NCBI GenBank assembly: GCA_943787675.1
Contig: CALSNK010000007.1
Span: 62,001-126,000, forward strand
DNA from: an uncultured Pseudomonadales bacterium
GTDB lineage: Bacteria; Pseudomonadota; Gammaproteobacteria; Pseudomonadales; Porticoccaceae
DNA: 64,000 nt
Direction: 5' to 3'
Of the stretch, positions 11,456 through 18,998 are shown in pieces. Under the pieces are notes generated by a model that was given only the letters and a program-made list of their open reading frames with translations, was not told where the DNA came from and ran no database searches. The translations under genes and the position numbers were made by a program. The stretch's first letter is position 1, and each line of letters begins with the position of its first letter.

Positions 11456-11470
11456 TAGATAGGGTTACCG

Positions 11471-11690
11471 TTATTTGCTAGCTTCCAGTAAAAAGACCAT
11501 CAGCGCTTTCTGCGCATGCAAGCGATTCTCTGCTTCGATAGATACCACCCAACTGCTCTAACACTCTATTAACTCGCCAGTTGCTATTTGGTATCTATGG
11601 GCGAGCAGGTAATGTCCAAATACTGTGTCATCACATTTCAGTGCCTCAGTGTATATCTTCCCAGGGGCCTTTCTTTTGCATACCTCTATG
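11471..11690 (-). pseudogene. Decayed remnant of an argF 3' end
   Basis: Read on the minus strand, this stretch aligns with the C-terminus of ornithine carbamoyltransferase. HYLLAHR corresponds to HCLPAHR, the distance to the next block is the same 24 codons, and [19 protein letters not shown] then ends at a TAA (11471-11473). Upstream, RKAPGKIYTEAL resembles the family block RKAFAGYQVNEAL. An in-frame stop and the missing upstream half show it is dead. The intact argF is at 37306-38220, and the remnant is diverged from it. It lies 16 bases beyond the end of hipA. Confidence 0.8.
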
Positions 11691-11909
11691 TACAACGTCG
11701 GTTTACTTCTGTCATATCAACGTATCTTCGCCATTGCCTATCAAACTCGACCGGGCCCATCCCCTGCGCGCTAAGGGGTTCCTAACCACTGTTCAATGTT
11801 TAACTTGTTTCGGCAATGCCGTGATCGCTCTGTGTCGATTCATATTAATCGTTGCTTTGGGGCTATCTGTCGACTTGCAAAACCAGGCCTTTATTATGTA
11901 TTCTATTAA

Positions 11910-11924
11910 ATTGGTCATACCAAA
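11910..11924. promoter_or_regulatory. GntR/UxuR-type operator before the first TonB receptor
   Basis: ATTGGTCATACCAAA is a near-palindrome of the form ATTGG-N5-CCAAA. It closely resembles the site at 28419-28433 before the second TonB receptor and the known UxuR/ExuR palindrome of uronate regulators. It lies 26 bases upstream of the -35 element of the likely promoter. Binding by the local GntR protein is inference. Confidence 0.6.
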
Positions 11925-11950
11925 AATGCACAATTGGATATAAAATTTGG

Positions 11951-11979
11951 TTGACAGAAGGCTGGAAATTGGATTATAT
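11951..11979 (+). promoter_or_regulatory. sigma70 promoter of the TonB receptor gene
   Basis: TTGACA (11951-11956) and TTATAT (11974-11979) are separated by 17 bases, an almost consensus promoter 56 bases upstream of the start codon at 12035. Confidence 0.7.
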
Positions 11980-12034
11980 GACGCAAGGTCTTCGGGCCCG
12001 AAATAACAAATAGACTTTATTTAGGGGAAAATAG

Positions 12035-15000
12035 ATGAAAAATCGTCATAGCATGATCAGGATGATAGCCTTGGCTGCAGCCGCACTGCCTTTGTCACTG
12101 TCGGTTACAGCGCAAGCACAGACTGAAACATTAGAAGAAGTAGTAATAACAGGAATTCGAGGATCACTTGCAAGCGCACTGCAAGAGAAGCGTTCTTCAG
12201 ATAACCTAGTAGAAATTATTCAGTCAGAAGATATCGGCAAGCTGCCTGATCAAAACCTGGCAGAAGTTCTTGAGAACGTTACTGGTATCCAGATTACTCG
12301 TACAGCGGGTGTTGGTACTGGCGTTCAAATTCGTGGTACTAACGCAAACCGTACTGAAATCAACGGTGTTTCTACCGTAGGTTCTGGTTCTGGACGTAGC
12401 GGCATCAATTTTGAAGATGTTTCTTCAGCTATTATTGCTGCTGTTGAGGTGACTAAAGCACCTGACGCGAAAACAATTGAAGGTTCTGTTGGCGGTACGA
12501 TCAACTTAAGAACTATTCGTCCTCTTGATTTGGAAGAGCGTGTTGCTTCTATCCGAATTCAGTCTGAAGATAGCAGCCTGTCAACTGACGGCGCTACTCC
12601 TCGTTTTTCAGGTACCTATGGTAATAACTGGACTACAGACAGCGGCGATTTCGGTGTTGTAGTAAGTGCTGGTTTCTCTGAGCAAGACGTTACTGCTTTC
12701 CGTCCACGTACTGACCGCGATAACTTTGTTGGTGCAGGCACTGGCGCTGATGCTGCAACGGGTGATTTTCTGCCAATTCAGTTCTTCGTTCAGGACTACG
12801 ACAACTACGAATATGAAACAAATAACTTTGCTGGTACCTTCGAATGGTCGCCAAATGACAGCCTGAAAATTGACTTCAATGCAGTTCTGAACGAGCAAGA
12901 ACGCAGACAAGAGAGTTCGCGTATTCAAGCCTCAGGTATTTCTGGCAACAGAGCTATTTATACACCGTCTGAATTTGAAACAGTTAACTTCGGTTCTGTA
13001 GATAGCTCAAATGGACCAGTAGATCTGGGTTCTGTTCAAGCAGCAGTTCGAGGCGTTATTCCAATAGACGCTGACGGCAGTGACGGTAACCTACGTTTTT
13101 CAGGTGATACTAACTCTCGTATAACCGACAGTGAAATCCTTAGCCTGGGTGCAGATTGGAATCGCGGTAAGCTTTCTGGTCGAGTAGAAGTATCTTCGTC
13201 AAAGTCTGATTCTAGTACTCCTAGCTTCAACACTACGCTGAACTTTATTAACCCTAACTCTCCTCTTGATTATGCTGCTCTTCTTGCTAACCGTCAGGCA
13301 AACATTGCTAACGCAGACGTAGATGGCTATTCAAACGCATACGACTCTAATGAGAACGGCACGCCTTTTGAGTATGATTTAACAGGCGGCTCACTAACAT
13401 TTGGTGTTGCTCAAGATGCAGCAAACGGACCAACCACTGGTATGTTGCTAAATCCAGCCAACATTGTTCTGCGTGATGTACAGCAGGGACAAAACATTGC
13501 AGAGAATAGTGAAAAAGCCTTCCGTACTGACTTTACCTACGATCTGGATTGGAACGCTGTTACTTCGGTTGATTTTGGATTCCGTCACAATACGACAACT
13601 AGTCTTAGAGACGAAATCAAATCAAGTGTTGGTCTAAGAAAAATCGATGATAGCCCTACAGGTGATTTGTTCGCCGATATCCTCGTGGCAGGCCCAAGCA
13701 ACTTTAATGCTGCTGATGGTAGAGAATTATATGTTCGTGATTTTCTTACTTTGGACCCAGAGCTAGTCGCTAACGATCCTGAAGGTGTTCTAGCTACATT
13801 GAACGCTGCGATTGTTGCCAACAATGCAATCACTGGTTCAACACGTGGCCCAATCAGCGCACCAACTTCATCAACTAGCGCATTCTTCGATATTGAAGAG
13901 AAGACTAACGCGTTTTACGGTCAGGTGAATTTCGAGTCAGGCATGATCCGTGGTAACTTCGGTCTACGTTATATAGATACCGATATTTCTTCGACGGCCA
14001 ATTCTTCACTCAATGGTGTAGTGACACCCACAACGTCTAACAGTAACTACAGCTTTGTATTGCCACGATTGAACTTGGTTGCAAACGTAAGTGAAGATGT
14101 TGTTCTCCGTGCGGCTTGGGGTAAAGATATTAGACGTCCAGATTTCGACGATCTGTCATCTGCCTATACCTTTAGCACTAGCCCAAACCCTGCGGTTGAT
14201 CTAGGTAACCCTGGTCTCGAGCCTGAAGAAGTTACGTCATTCGATCTCTCGGCTGAATGGTACTTCGCACCTTCAAGTGTTGTAAGCATTGGTTATTTCA
14301 ACAAGTCACGCGAAGGCCTGTTTGTTAGAAATGACGAAAGCCCAGCTGAAGATGCAGTGACTGGATACCGCGATATTACAGGTCCTGATTGTGAAGCTGG
14401 TGGTATCTTCAACCCGATTGCAGACATCAACGTATTTGGTCCTGTAGGTCTTGGCGTTTGTGTACCTTCTTCACAGACTATCAACGGCGCTGGCGAAACT
14501 ACGCAGAAAGGCATCGAGCTTGCAGTCCAGTATGATCTTTCAGGTTTTGAAGATCAGCTAGGTTGGGCTTCTGGTTTCGGCGTTATCGCTAACTATACGT
14601 CTCAGGAATTCAGCGGTGGTGATTCATACCTAGGCGATACTAGCCGTGCAGCAACTGTGTTTGCTTCAAATGGTGCGACCAACGTCGATATGCGCGCTCC
14701 ATTGGTTGATCTGTCTGAAAAGTCTTACAACATAACTATGTTCTACGAGAAGCATGATATCTCTGCAAGAATGCGTTACACATGGCGTGAAGCGTATCGT
14801 TCAACTGACTTCGGTAGCACTAGTAGCTTCCCTTGGGGTTTCCCAGTTGTTCAGGAAGACAGAGGCCAGCTTAACGCTAGCGTAAGTTACGATGTAAATG
14901 ACAATCTGAACATCGGTATTGAAGCCGTTAACATTACTGAAGCTGAGGTTGAGCAATCTTGTGTCAACCAGGGCGCTCTGTTGTGTTACCAGGGTTTGAC

Positions 15001-15040
15001 CGATCGTAGAGTTACCATTGGTGCTAGCTATCGCTTCTAG
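12035..15040 (+). CDS. TonB-dependent outer-membrane receptor (alginate locus, first copy)
   Basis: The 1001-residue protein is predicted to import oligosaccharides across the outer membrane using TonB energy. A signal peptide ends around residue 28 (TAQA). A TonB box follows (EEVVI, 34-38). Then come a plug domain (IGKLPDQNLAEVLENVTGIQITR, shown by its start) and a long beta barrel ending in a terminal Phe. The style is that of the Xanthomonas/Caulobacter TonB receptor subfamily, which often lacks a SusD partner; none is seen here. A strong terminator follows at 15069, and a near-consensus promoter and operator precede it. The alginate substrate is inferred from neighbours. Confidence 0.93.
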   Translation: MKNRHSMIRMIALAAAALPLSLSVTAQAQTETLEEVVITGIRGSLASALQEKRSSDNLVEIIQSEDIGKLPDQNLAEVLENVTGIQITRTAGVGTGVQIRGTNANRTEINGVSTVGSGSGRSGINFEDVSSAIIAAVEVTKAPDAKTIEGSVGGTINLRTIRPLDLEERVASIRIQSEDSSLSTDGATPRFSGTYGNNWTTDSGDFGVVVSAGFSEQDVTAFRPRTDRDNFVGAGTGADAATGDFLPIQFFVQDYDNYEYETNNFAGTFEWSPNDSLKIDFNAVLNEQERRQESSRIQASGISGNRAIYTPSEFETVNFGSVDSSNGPVDLGSVQAAVRGVIPIDADGSDGNLRFSGDTNSRITDSEILSLGADWNRGKLSGRVEVSSSKSDSSTPSFNTTLNFINPNSPLDYAALLANRQANIANADVDGYSNAYDSNENGTPFEYDLTGGSLTFGVAQDAANGPTTGMLLNPANIVLRDVQQGQNIAENSEKAFRTDFTYDLDWNAVTSVDFGFRHNTTTSLRDEIKSSVGLRKIDDSPTGDLFADILVAGPSNFNAADGRELYVRDFLTLDPELVANDPEGVLATLNAAIVANNAITGSTRGPISAPTSSTSAFFDIEEKTNAFYGQVNFESGMIRGNFGLRYIDTDISSTANSSLNGVVTPTTSNSNYSFVLPRLNLVANVSEDVVLRAAWGKDIRRPDFDDLSSAYTFSTSPNPAVDLGNPGLEPEEVTSFDLSAEWYFAPSSVVSIGYFNKSREGLFVRNDESPAEDAVTGYRDITGPDCEAGGIFNPIADINVFGPVGLGVCVPSSQTINGAGETTQKGIELAVQYDLSGFEDQLGWASGFGVIANYTSQEFSGGDSYLGDTSRAATVFASNGATNVDMRAPLVDLSEKSYNITMFYEKHDISARMRYTWREAYRSTDFGSTSSFPWGFPVVQEDRGQLNASVSYDVNDNLNIGIEAVNITEAEVEQSCVNQGALLCYQGLTDRRVTIGASYRF

Positions 15041-15068
15041 TAAGTGAAAGTGAAACATTGATAGATCA

Positions 15069-15102
15069 GGGCCTCAAAGTTTACTTTGGGGCCCTTTTTT
15101 TT
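15069..15102 (+). terminator. Intrinsic terminator after the first TonB receptor
   Basis: GGGCCTCAAAG (15069-15079) pairs with CTTTGGGGCCC (15084-15094), with one mismatch, followed by a run of eight T. It isolates the receptor transcript from uxuA. Confidence 0.9.
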
Positions 15103-15138
15103 ATGTAAATTTTGGCATCCTAATTAGACGAGAATGTT

Positions 15139-16351
15139 ATGCGTGAATCCTGGAGGTGGTTTGGACCGAATGATCCGGTGACCATCGATGATATAAGACA
15201 AACCGGCGCCACCGATATCGTCAGTGCGCTTGCAGGGCATACCTACCGGTGAATCCTGGTCGATCGAAGCCATAGAAAAGCACCAGGCACTGATTGAGCG
15301 CTGTGAGACTGATCTCATGCCTCTCACCTGGAGTGTGGTGGAAAGTATCCCCGTCCATGAAGACATCAAGTTAGCGCGAGCAGGTCATGAGAAGTATGTG
15401 GAAAATTGGATCGTCTCCATGGAAAACCTCGCCCATTGTGGGATCAAAACCATCTGCTATAACTTTATGCCGGTGATTGATTGGACCCGCACCGATCTTA
15501 AATTCAAGCTATCAACCGGTGCTTATGCACTGCGTTTTGATCAGCAAAAATTTGCCGCCTTTGATTTGTTTATTCTCAAGCGTGCTAATGCCGAGTTGGA
15601 ATACAGCGAGCAAGAGCTTGCCGAGGCAAAGCAGGTTTATGAACAGATGACTGAGGTAGAAAGGCAGCAACTGACAAATAATATTATCGCCGGCCTGCCC
15701 GGCAAGATGACTGAAGCCTATGGCATAGATGATTTTCGCGCCATGCTGGCCTGTTACAAAGACATCACTCCAGAGATCCTGCGAGATAACTTGTGCAGCT
15801 TCCTCGGGAAGGTGTTGCCCCGCGCGGAAGCCTTGGGTGTGAAACTGGCCATTCATCCCGATGATCCTCCTCGAGATATGCTGGGGCTACCTCGGGTTGT
15901 CTGCACGGCCGCTGATCTGGAACTTCTATTTGGCGCCCTCCCTAGTCCTTCTAATGGCATGACCCTGTGCGTAGGTACCTATGGCAGCCGCCCTGACAAT
16001 AATCTTCCCGCAATGGCGAGGCAGTTTGGCTCAAGGATTCACTTTTCCCATTTGCGTGGTGTCTGCCTTGACCCCAAAGAGCAGCGATCATTTTACGAAG
16101 CCAGCCACCTGGATAGCGATATCGATATGGTTCAGGTAATCAAGGAGCTGTTGCAGGAAGAAAATCGTCGCACAGAAATTGGGTTGAGCAGTGGCGATAT
16201 TTATATTCGCCCCGATCATGGCCATCAGATGATGGATGATATAGGAAAAGCGGTGAACCCCGGCTATTCGGCGATTGGCCGCCTGAAAGGTTTGGCGGAG
16301 ATTCGCGGAGTTATCCAGGCGCTTTCTGCTCATCACATAGGAGAATTATGA
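15139..16351 (+). pseudogene. uxuA: D-mannonate dehydratase UxuA, apparent one-base insertion
   Basis: UxuA dehydrates D-mannonate to 2-keto-3-deoxygluconate, feeding KdgK further downstream. The N-terminus ([19 protein letters not shown]) is in one frame from the ATG at 15139. From about 15232 the protein continues one frame over with [17 protein letters not shown] and the metal-site region IHFSHLRG and IYIRPDHGHQMMDD. An extra G near 15232 accounts for the shift; removing it gives 403 residues, near the E. coli length of 394. The rest is undamaged, so a sequence error is likely. The stop overlaps the start of the next gene. Confidence 0.9.
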
Positions 16352-17634
16352 TGAACGATAGTATTAGTACAAACAGCACGACCCAGGCATCCTTTGCGCA
16401 AAAATTTGCCAAAGGGCTGGCGCTATTTCTGCCGGGAATTTTTTTGCTCGGCTTTAATATTGGCACTGGCAGTGTGACGGCGATGGCTAAGGCCGGCGCA
16501 GATTATGGTATGTCTCTTCTGTGGACAATTGTTGCATCCTGCCTGTGCACTTTTTTTATGATCAATCAGTACGGCCGCTATACCTTAATCACCGGTGAGA
16601 CAGCACTGGAAGCTTTTCGAAAACATATCCACCCCTCGGTAGGCATCTTTTTTATTGCTGCCCTAGCGGCTGGTGTTTGCGGCAGTGTGATGGGGGTTAT
16701 GGGGATTGTGGCGGAGATTTGTTATGAGTGGTCCAAGTCTTTCGTTGTGGGCGGTATTGCTCCAATCTATTTCGCCAGCTTCTTTGTCACCCTGGTGTAC
16801 TTTATTTTTTGGAATGGCAGAACACAGTTTTTTGAGCGTAGTCTGGCGGTGATTGTTGCGATTATGGCGGCCTGTTTCATAATTAATTTCTTTCTGATGA
16901 TGCCGCCACCCATTGAAATTATTAGCGGGTTATTTCCGAGTATTCCACAGGTGCCAGGGGATTCAGGCAGTAGTGCCTATCTGGTTATCGCTTCTATGGT
17001 GGGCACGACGGTATTTTCAGGGTTGTTTATTATTCGTACCACCCTCGTTAAGGAGGCGGGCTGGACTCTGGTCGATTATAAAAAGCAGCGCAATGACGCT
17101 GCGTTTTCGGTGGTACTGATGTTTATTATCAGCGCAGCAATCATGGCCGCTGCTGCAGGTACTTTGCATGTTGAGGGGGTCGGGCTATCAAAGGCTTCGC
17201 AAATGGTTTCCTTACTTGAGCCCCTTGCTGGACCAATGGCCGCGTCGATATTTGCTTTTGGGCTGATTGCTGCGGGTGTATCTTCGCAAATTCCTAATGT
17301 ACTGATGCTGCCATGGCTGATATGCGACTATACAGGTGCCGAACGAAACATGACGTTAGCCCGATATAGGCTATTGGTTCTGTTAATTTCCCTGCTTGGC
17401 CTCGTTGTGCCAATTTTTCAAGCCAGGCCGGTAGCGGTCATGATTGTTTCCCAGGCATTTAATGCTGTGATTCTTCCTGTCACGGTTGCCTGTATATTCT
17501 ATCTGAGTAACCGGAAAGACCTTATGCAGGGCTATAAAAACGGCTTGGTTGCCAACAGTATTTTTGCTGTGATCTTTCTATTTTCCATATTCACATCGGT
17601 GGTCGGGATCAGAGGCCTTTGGCAGATGTTATAA
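16348..17634 (+). CDS. Divergent Nramp-fold transporter lacking the metal-binding motifs
   Basis: The 428-residue integral membrane protein has about 11 hydrophobic helices and Nramp/SLC11-like organisation. The canonical metal-site motifs are replaced. The DPGN of helix 1 corresponds here to the region FNIGTGS (36-42), and the MPH of helix 6 to MVGTTVFS (217-224). A divalent-metal role is therefore doubtful. The coupling to uxuA (overlapping stop and start) suggests a uronate or sugar-acid substrate, which is inference. AGGAG at 16339-16343 is spaced better for a start at 16351 than at 16348; either gives the same protein apart from one Met. Confidence 0.75.
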   Translation: MMNDSISTNSTTQASFAQKFAKGLALFLPGIFLLGFNIGTGSVTAMAKAGADYGMSLLWTIVASCLCTFFMINQYGRYTLITGETALEAFRKHIHPSVGIFFIAALAAGVCGSVMGVMGIVAEICYEWSKSFVVGGIAPIYFASFFVTLVYFIFWNGRTQFFERSLAVIVAIMAACFIINFFLMMPPPIEIISGLFPSIPQVPGDSGSSAYLVIASMVGTTVFSGLFIIRTTLVKEAGWTLVDYKKQRNDAAFSVVLMFIISAAIMAAAAGTLHVEGVGLSKASQMVSLLEPLAGPMAASIFAFGLIAAGVSSQIPNVLMLPWLICDYTGAERNMTLARYRLLVLLISLLGLVVPIFQARPVAVMIVSQAFNAVILPVTVACIFYLSNRKDLMQGYKNGLVANSIFAVIFLFSIFTSVVGIRGLWQML

Positions 17635-17684
17635 GGCCAAAGACGGAATAGGGCGCGCCCGTGATAAATAGATGAAACTGTCTT

Positions 17685-17701
17685 GCTGGGCGGTGCCCAG
17701 C
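17685..17701 (+). terminator. Hairpin after the Nramp-like gene
   Basis: GCTGGGC (17685-17691) and GCCCAGC (17695-17701) form a perfect seven-pair stem with a three-base loop. No T-run follows, so termination would be weak or factor-assisted. Confidence 0.45.
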
Positions 17702-17725
17702 TACTGTTAATTAGGCTCTCCGCAA

Positions 17726-17740
17726 CATTGTCTTACCAAT
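17726..17740. promoter_or_regulatory. Probable GntR operator upstream of its own gene
   Basis: CATTGTCTTACCAAT matches the operator at 28419 (ATTGGTCTGACCAAT) in 11 of 15 positions. The right half is perfect and the left half degraded. It lies about 80 bases before the regulator start, consistent with autoregulation. Confidence 0.45.
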
Positions 17741-17820
17741 TTGTATGTGCTGTAATACAGCCTGCGGAGTGCTAGTGTGCAATCTGGTTGAAGTTTCCCA
17801 ATACGAGTAAATTCACACCC

Positions 17821-18585
17821 ATGAGTAATTCAAATAAGCGTTTATATCGCCAAATCGCCGACAAAATATTATTGCTGATTGAGTCGGGTGTATACCCCGT
17901 TGGTTCTCGACTGCCATCCGAGCGAGAGTTAGCAGAGCGATTTTCCGTGAGTCGGCCGACTATTCGTGAGGCAGTAATTGCCCTCGAAGCCAAAGGCCGA
18001 GTAACGGTTAGAACGGGTTCGGGCGTCTATGTCGTAGAGCCTAGCGTGGAGTTTGCTGGGTTAGCGGGGTTGGCGAAATCAGTCAGTCCGTTTGAATTGA
18101 TTGAGTCTCGCGTGTTTATTGAAGGTGAAGCTGCCGCTCTGGCCGCGGTTTTAATTACAGACTCTCAGCTGACCCAGTTAGGGAAAGCGCTTGAAGATAT
18201 GGCCCTGGAAAACATTGAAGGGGATCCTGTATCAGTAGTCGCTGATCGAAAGTTCCACTCAATTATTTCTGAAGCTACTAATAATCGCGTTTTATCATTG
18301 TTGATTTCTCAACTGTGGGATGTGCAGGAAGAACTCGACAATATTCGCTTGGCACACCAAGCAGTCTGTATGAAAGATGATGCTCAGCGCCTGGCTGAAC
18401 ACAGAGCCATATTCGATGCCATGGTTGAGAAGGATTCGAATAAGGCCCGCACTGCGATGCGTAATCATTTCTCCCGCATGTTAACCGCTTTGCATGAAAC
18501 TATTGAGCAAGAGGCTGTGTCTGAAGTGCAGCGCAAAGTCTCACAAATGCGCGAACGCTTTCCTGTAGGGCGAATGGATCTATAG
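17821..18585 (+). CDS. GntR-family (FadR subfamily) transcriptional regulator
   Basis: The 254-residue protein has an N-terminal winged helix-turn-helix (YPVGSRLPSERELAERFSVS and PTIREAVIALEAKGRV) and a helical C-terminal FCD ligand-binding domain with the metal-site histidines expected around DRKFHSII, EHRAIFDAM and NHFSRML. FadR-type regulators of this shape (UxuR, ExuR, KdgR-like) sense uronates or their breakdown products. The palindromes of the form ATTGG-N5-CCAAT around the locus are its probable targets. The ATG at 17821 is chosen over an in-frame TTG at 17788 because the helix-turn-helix begins soon after it; no strong ribosome site is visible for either. Confidence 0.9.
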   Translation: MSNSNKRLYRQIADKILLLIESGVYPVGSRLPSERELAERFSVSRPTIREAVIALEAKGRVTVRTGSGVYVVEPSVEFAGLAGLAKSVSPFELIESRVFIEGEAAALAAVLITDSQLTQLGKALEDMALENIEGDPVSVVADRKFHSIISEATNNRVLSLLISQLWDVQEELDNIRLAHQAVCMKDDAQRLAEHRAIFDAMVEKDSNKARTAMRNHFSRMLTALHETIEQEAVSEVQRKVSQMRERFPVGRMDL

Positions 18586-18646
18586 TTAAGTTGTGGGTTT
18601 TCTGGCCCAGTTCTGACGTAAGACCAATTAGCAGCATCACTTTTTT

Positions 18647-18682
18647 CGCCATCTGACTTTACGCCATCTGATTTTACGCCAT
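18647..18682. repeat. 15-base tandem repeat, 2.4 units
   Basis: CGCCATCTGACTTTA (18647-18661) is followed directly by CGCCATCTGATTTTA (18662-18676) and CGCCAT. It lies in the 413-base gap between the GntR gene and the PL6 gene. No function is evident. Confidence 0.7.
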
Positions 18683-18819
18683 TAAACACCTGTGTCGCCT
18701 CAAAGTTAGGCTAAATAATCCGTCTCTCAAATCGGCCCCAGCACCTAAATCCCGCTATCTACGCCCTGTGTCGCTTCCAATTATGCCTGGGGCGGTTTTC
18801 TGCATCTCTAAACCTGAGG

Positions 18820-18886
18820 TATTGGCCAATATCGATAATTGGTATTACACTTTTGTTTGACAAGTTGCCTGTATAAAGGTACATTT
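18820..18886 (+). promoter_or_regulatory. Probable promoter and half-operators before the PL6 lyase gene
   Basis: A perfect palindrome TATTGGCCAATA lies at 18820-18831, and ATTGGT at 18838-18843 begins a half-operator (ATTGGTATTACAC). TTGACA at 18857-18862 and a weak TACATT at 18881-18886 lie 18 bases apart and could be the promoter. The operator half-sites resemble the better palindromes at 11910 and 28419. The remainder of the gap 18586-18998 shows only the short tandem repeat. Confidence 0.4.
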
Positions 18887-18998
18887 TGCTCTATCTCTAT
18901 GGCCTTAAAAGTGGCTCAGTGTGTCAGCCGGTCTGTATTTTTAGTTTGGTAGCAGATCAGCTTTTTCTGATAATTTAATTGATGCGAATAATAATGCT

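Noticed and set aside
11581-11943. Plus-strand open frames of 120 and 65 codons
   Set aside because: They lie antisense to the argF remnant and run up into the TonB receptor control region, with no family features.
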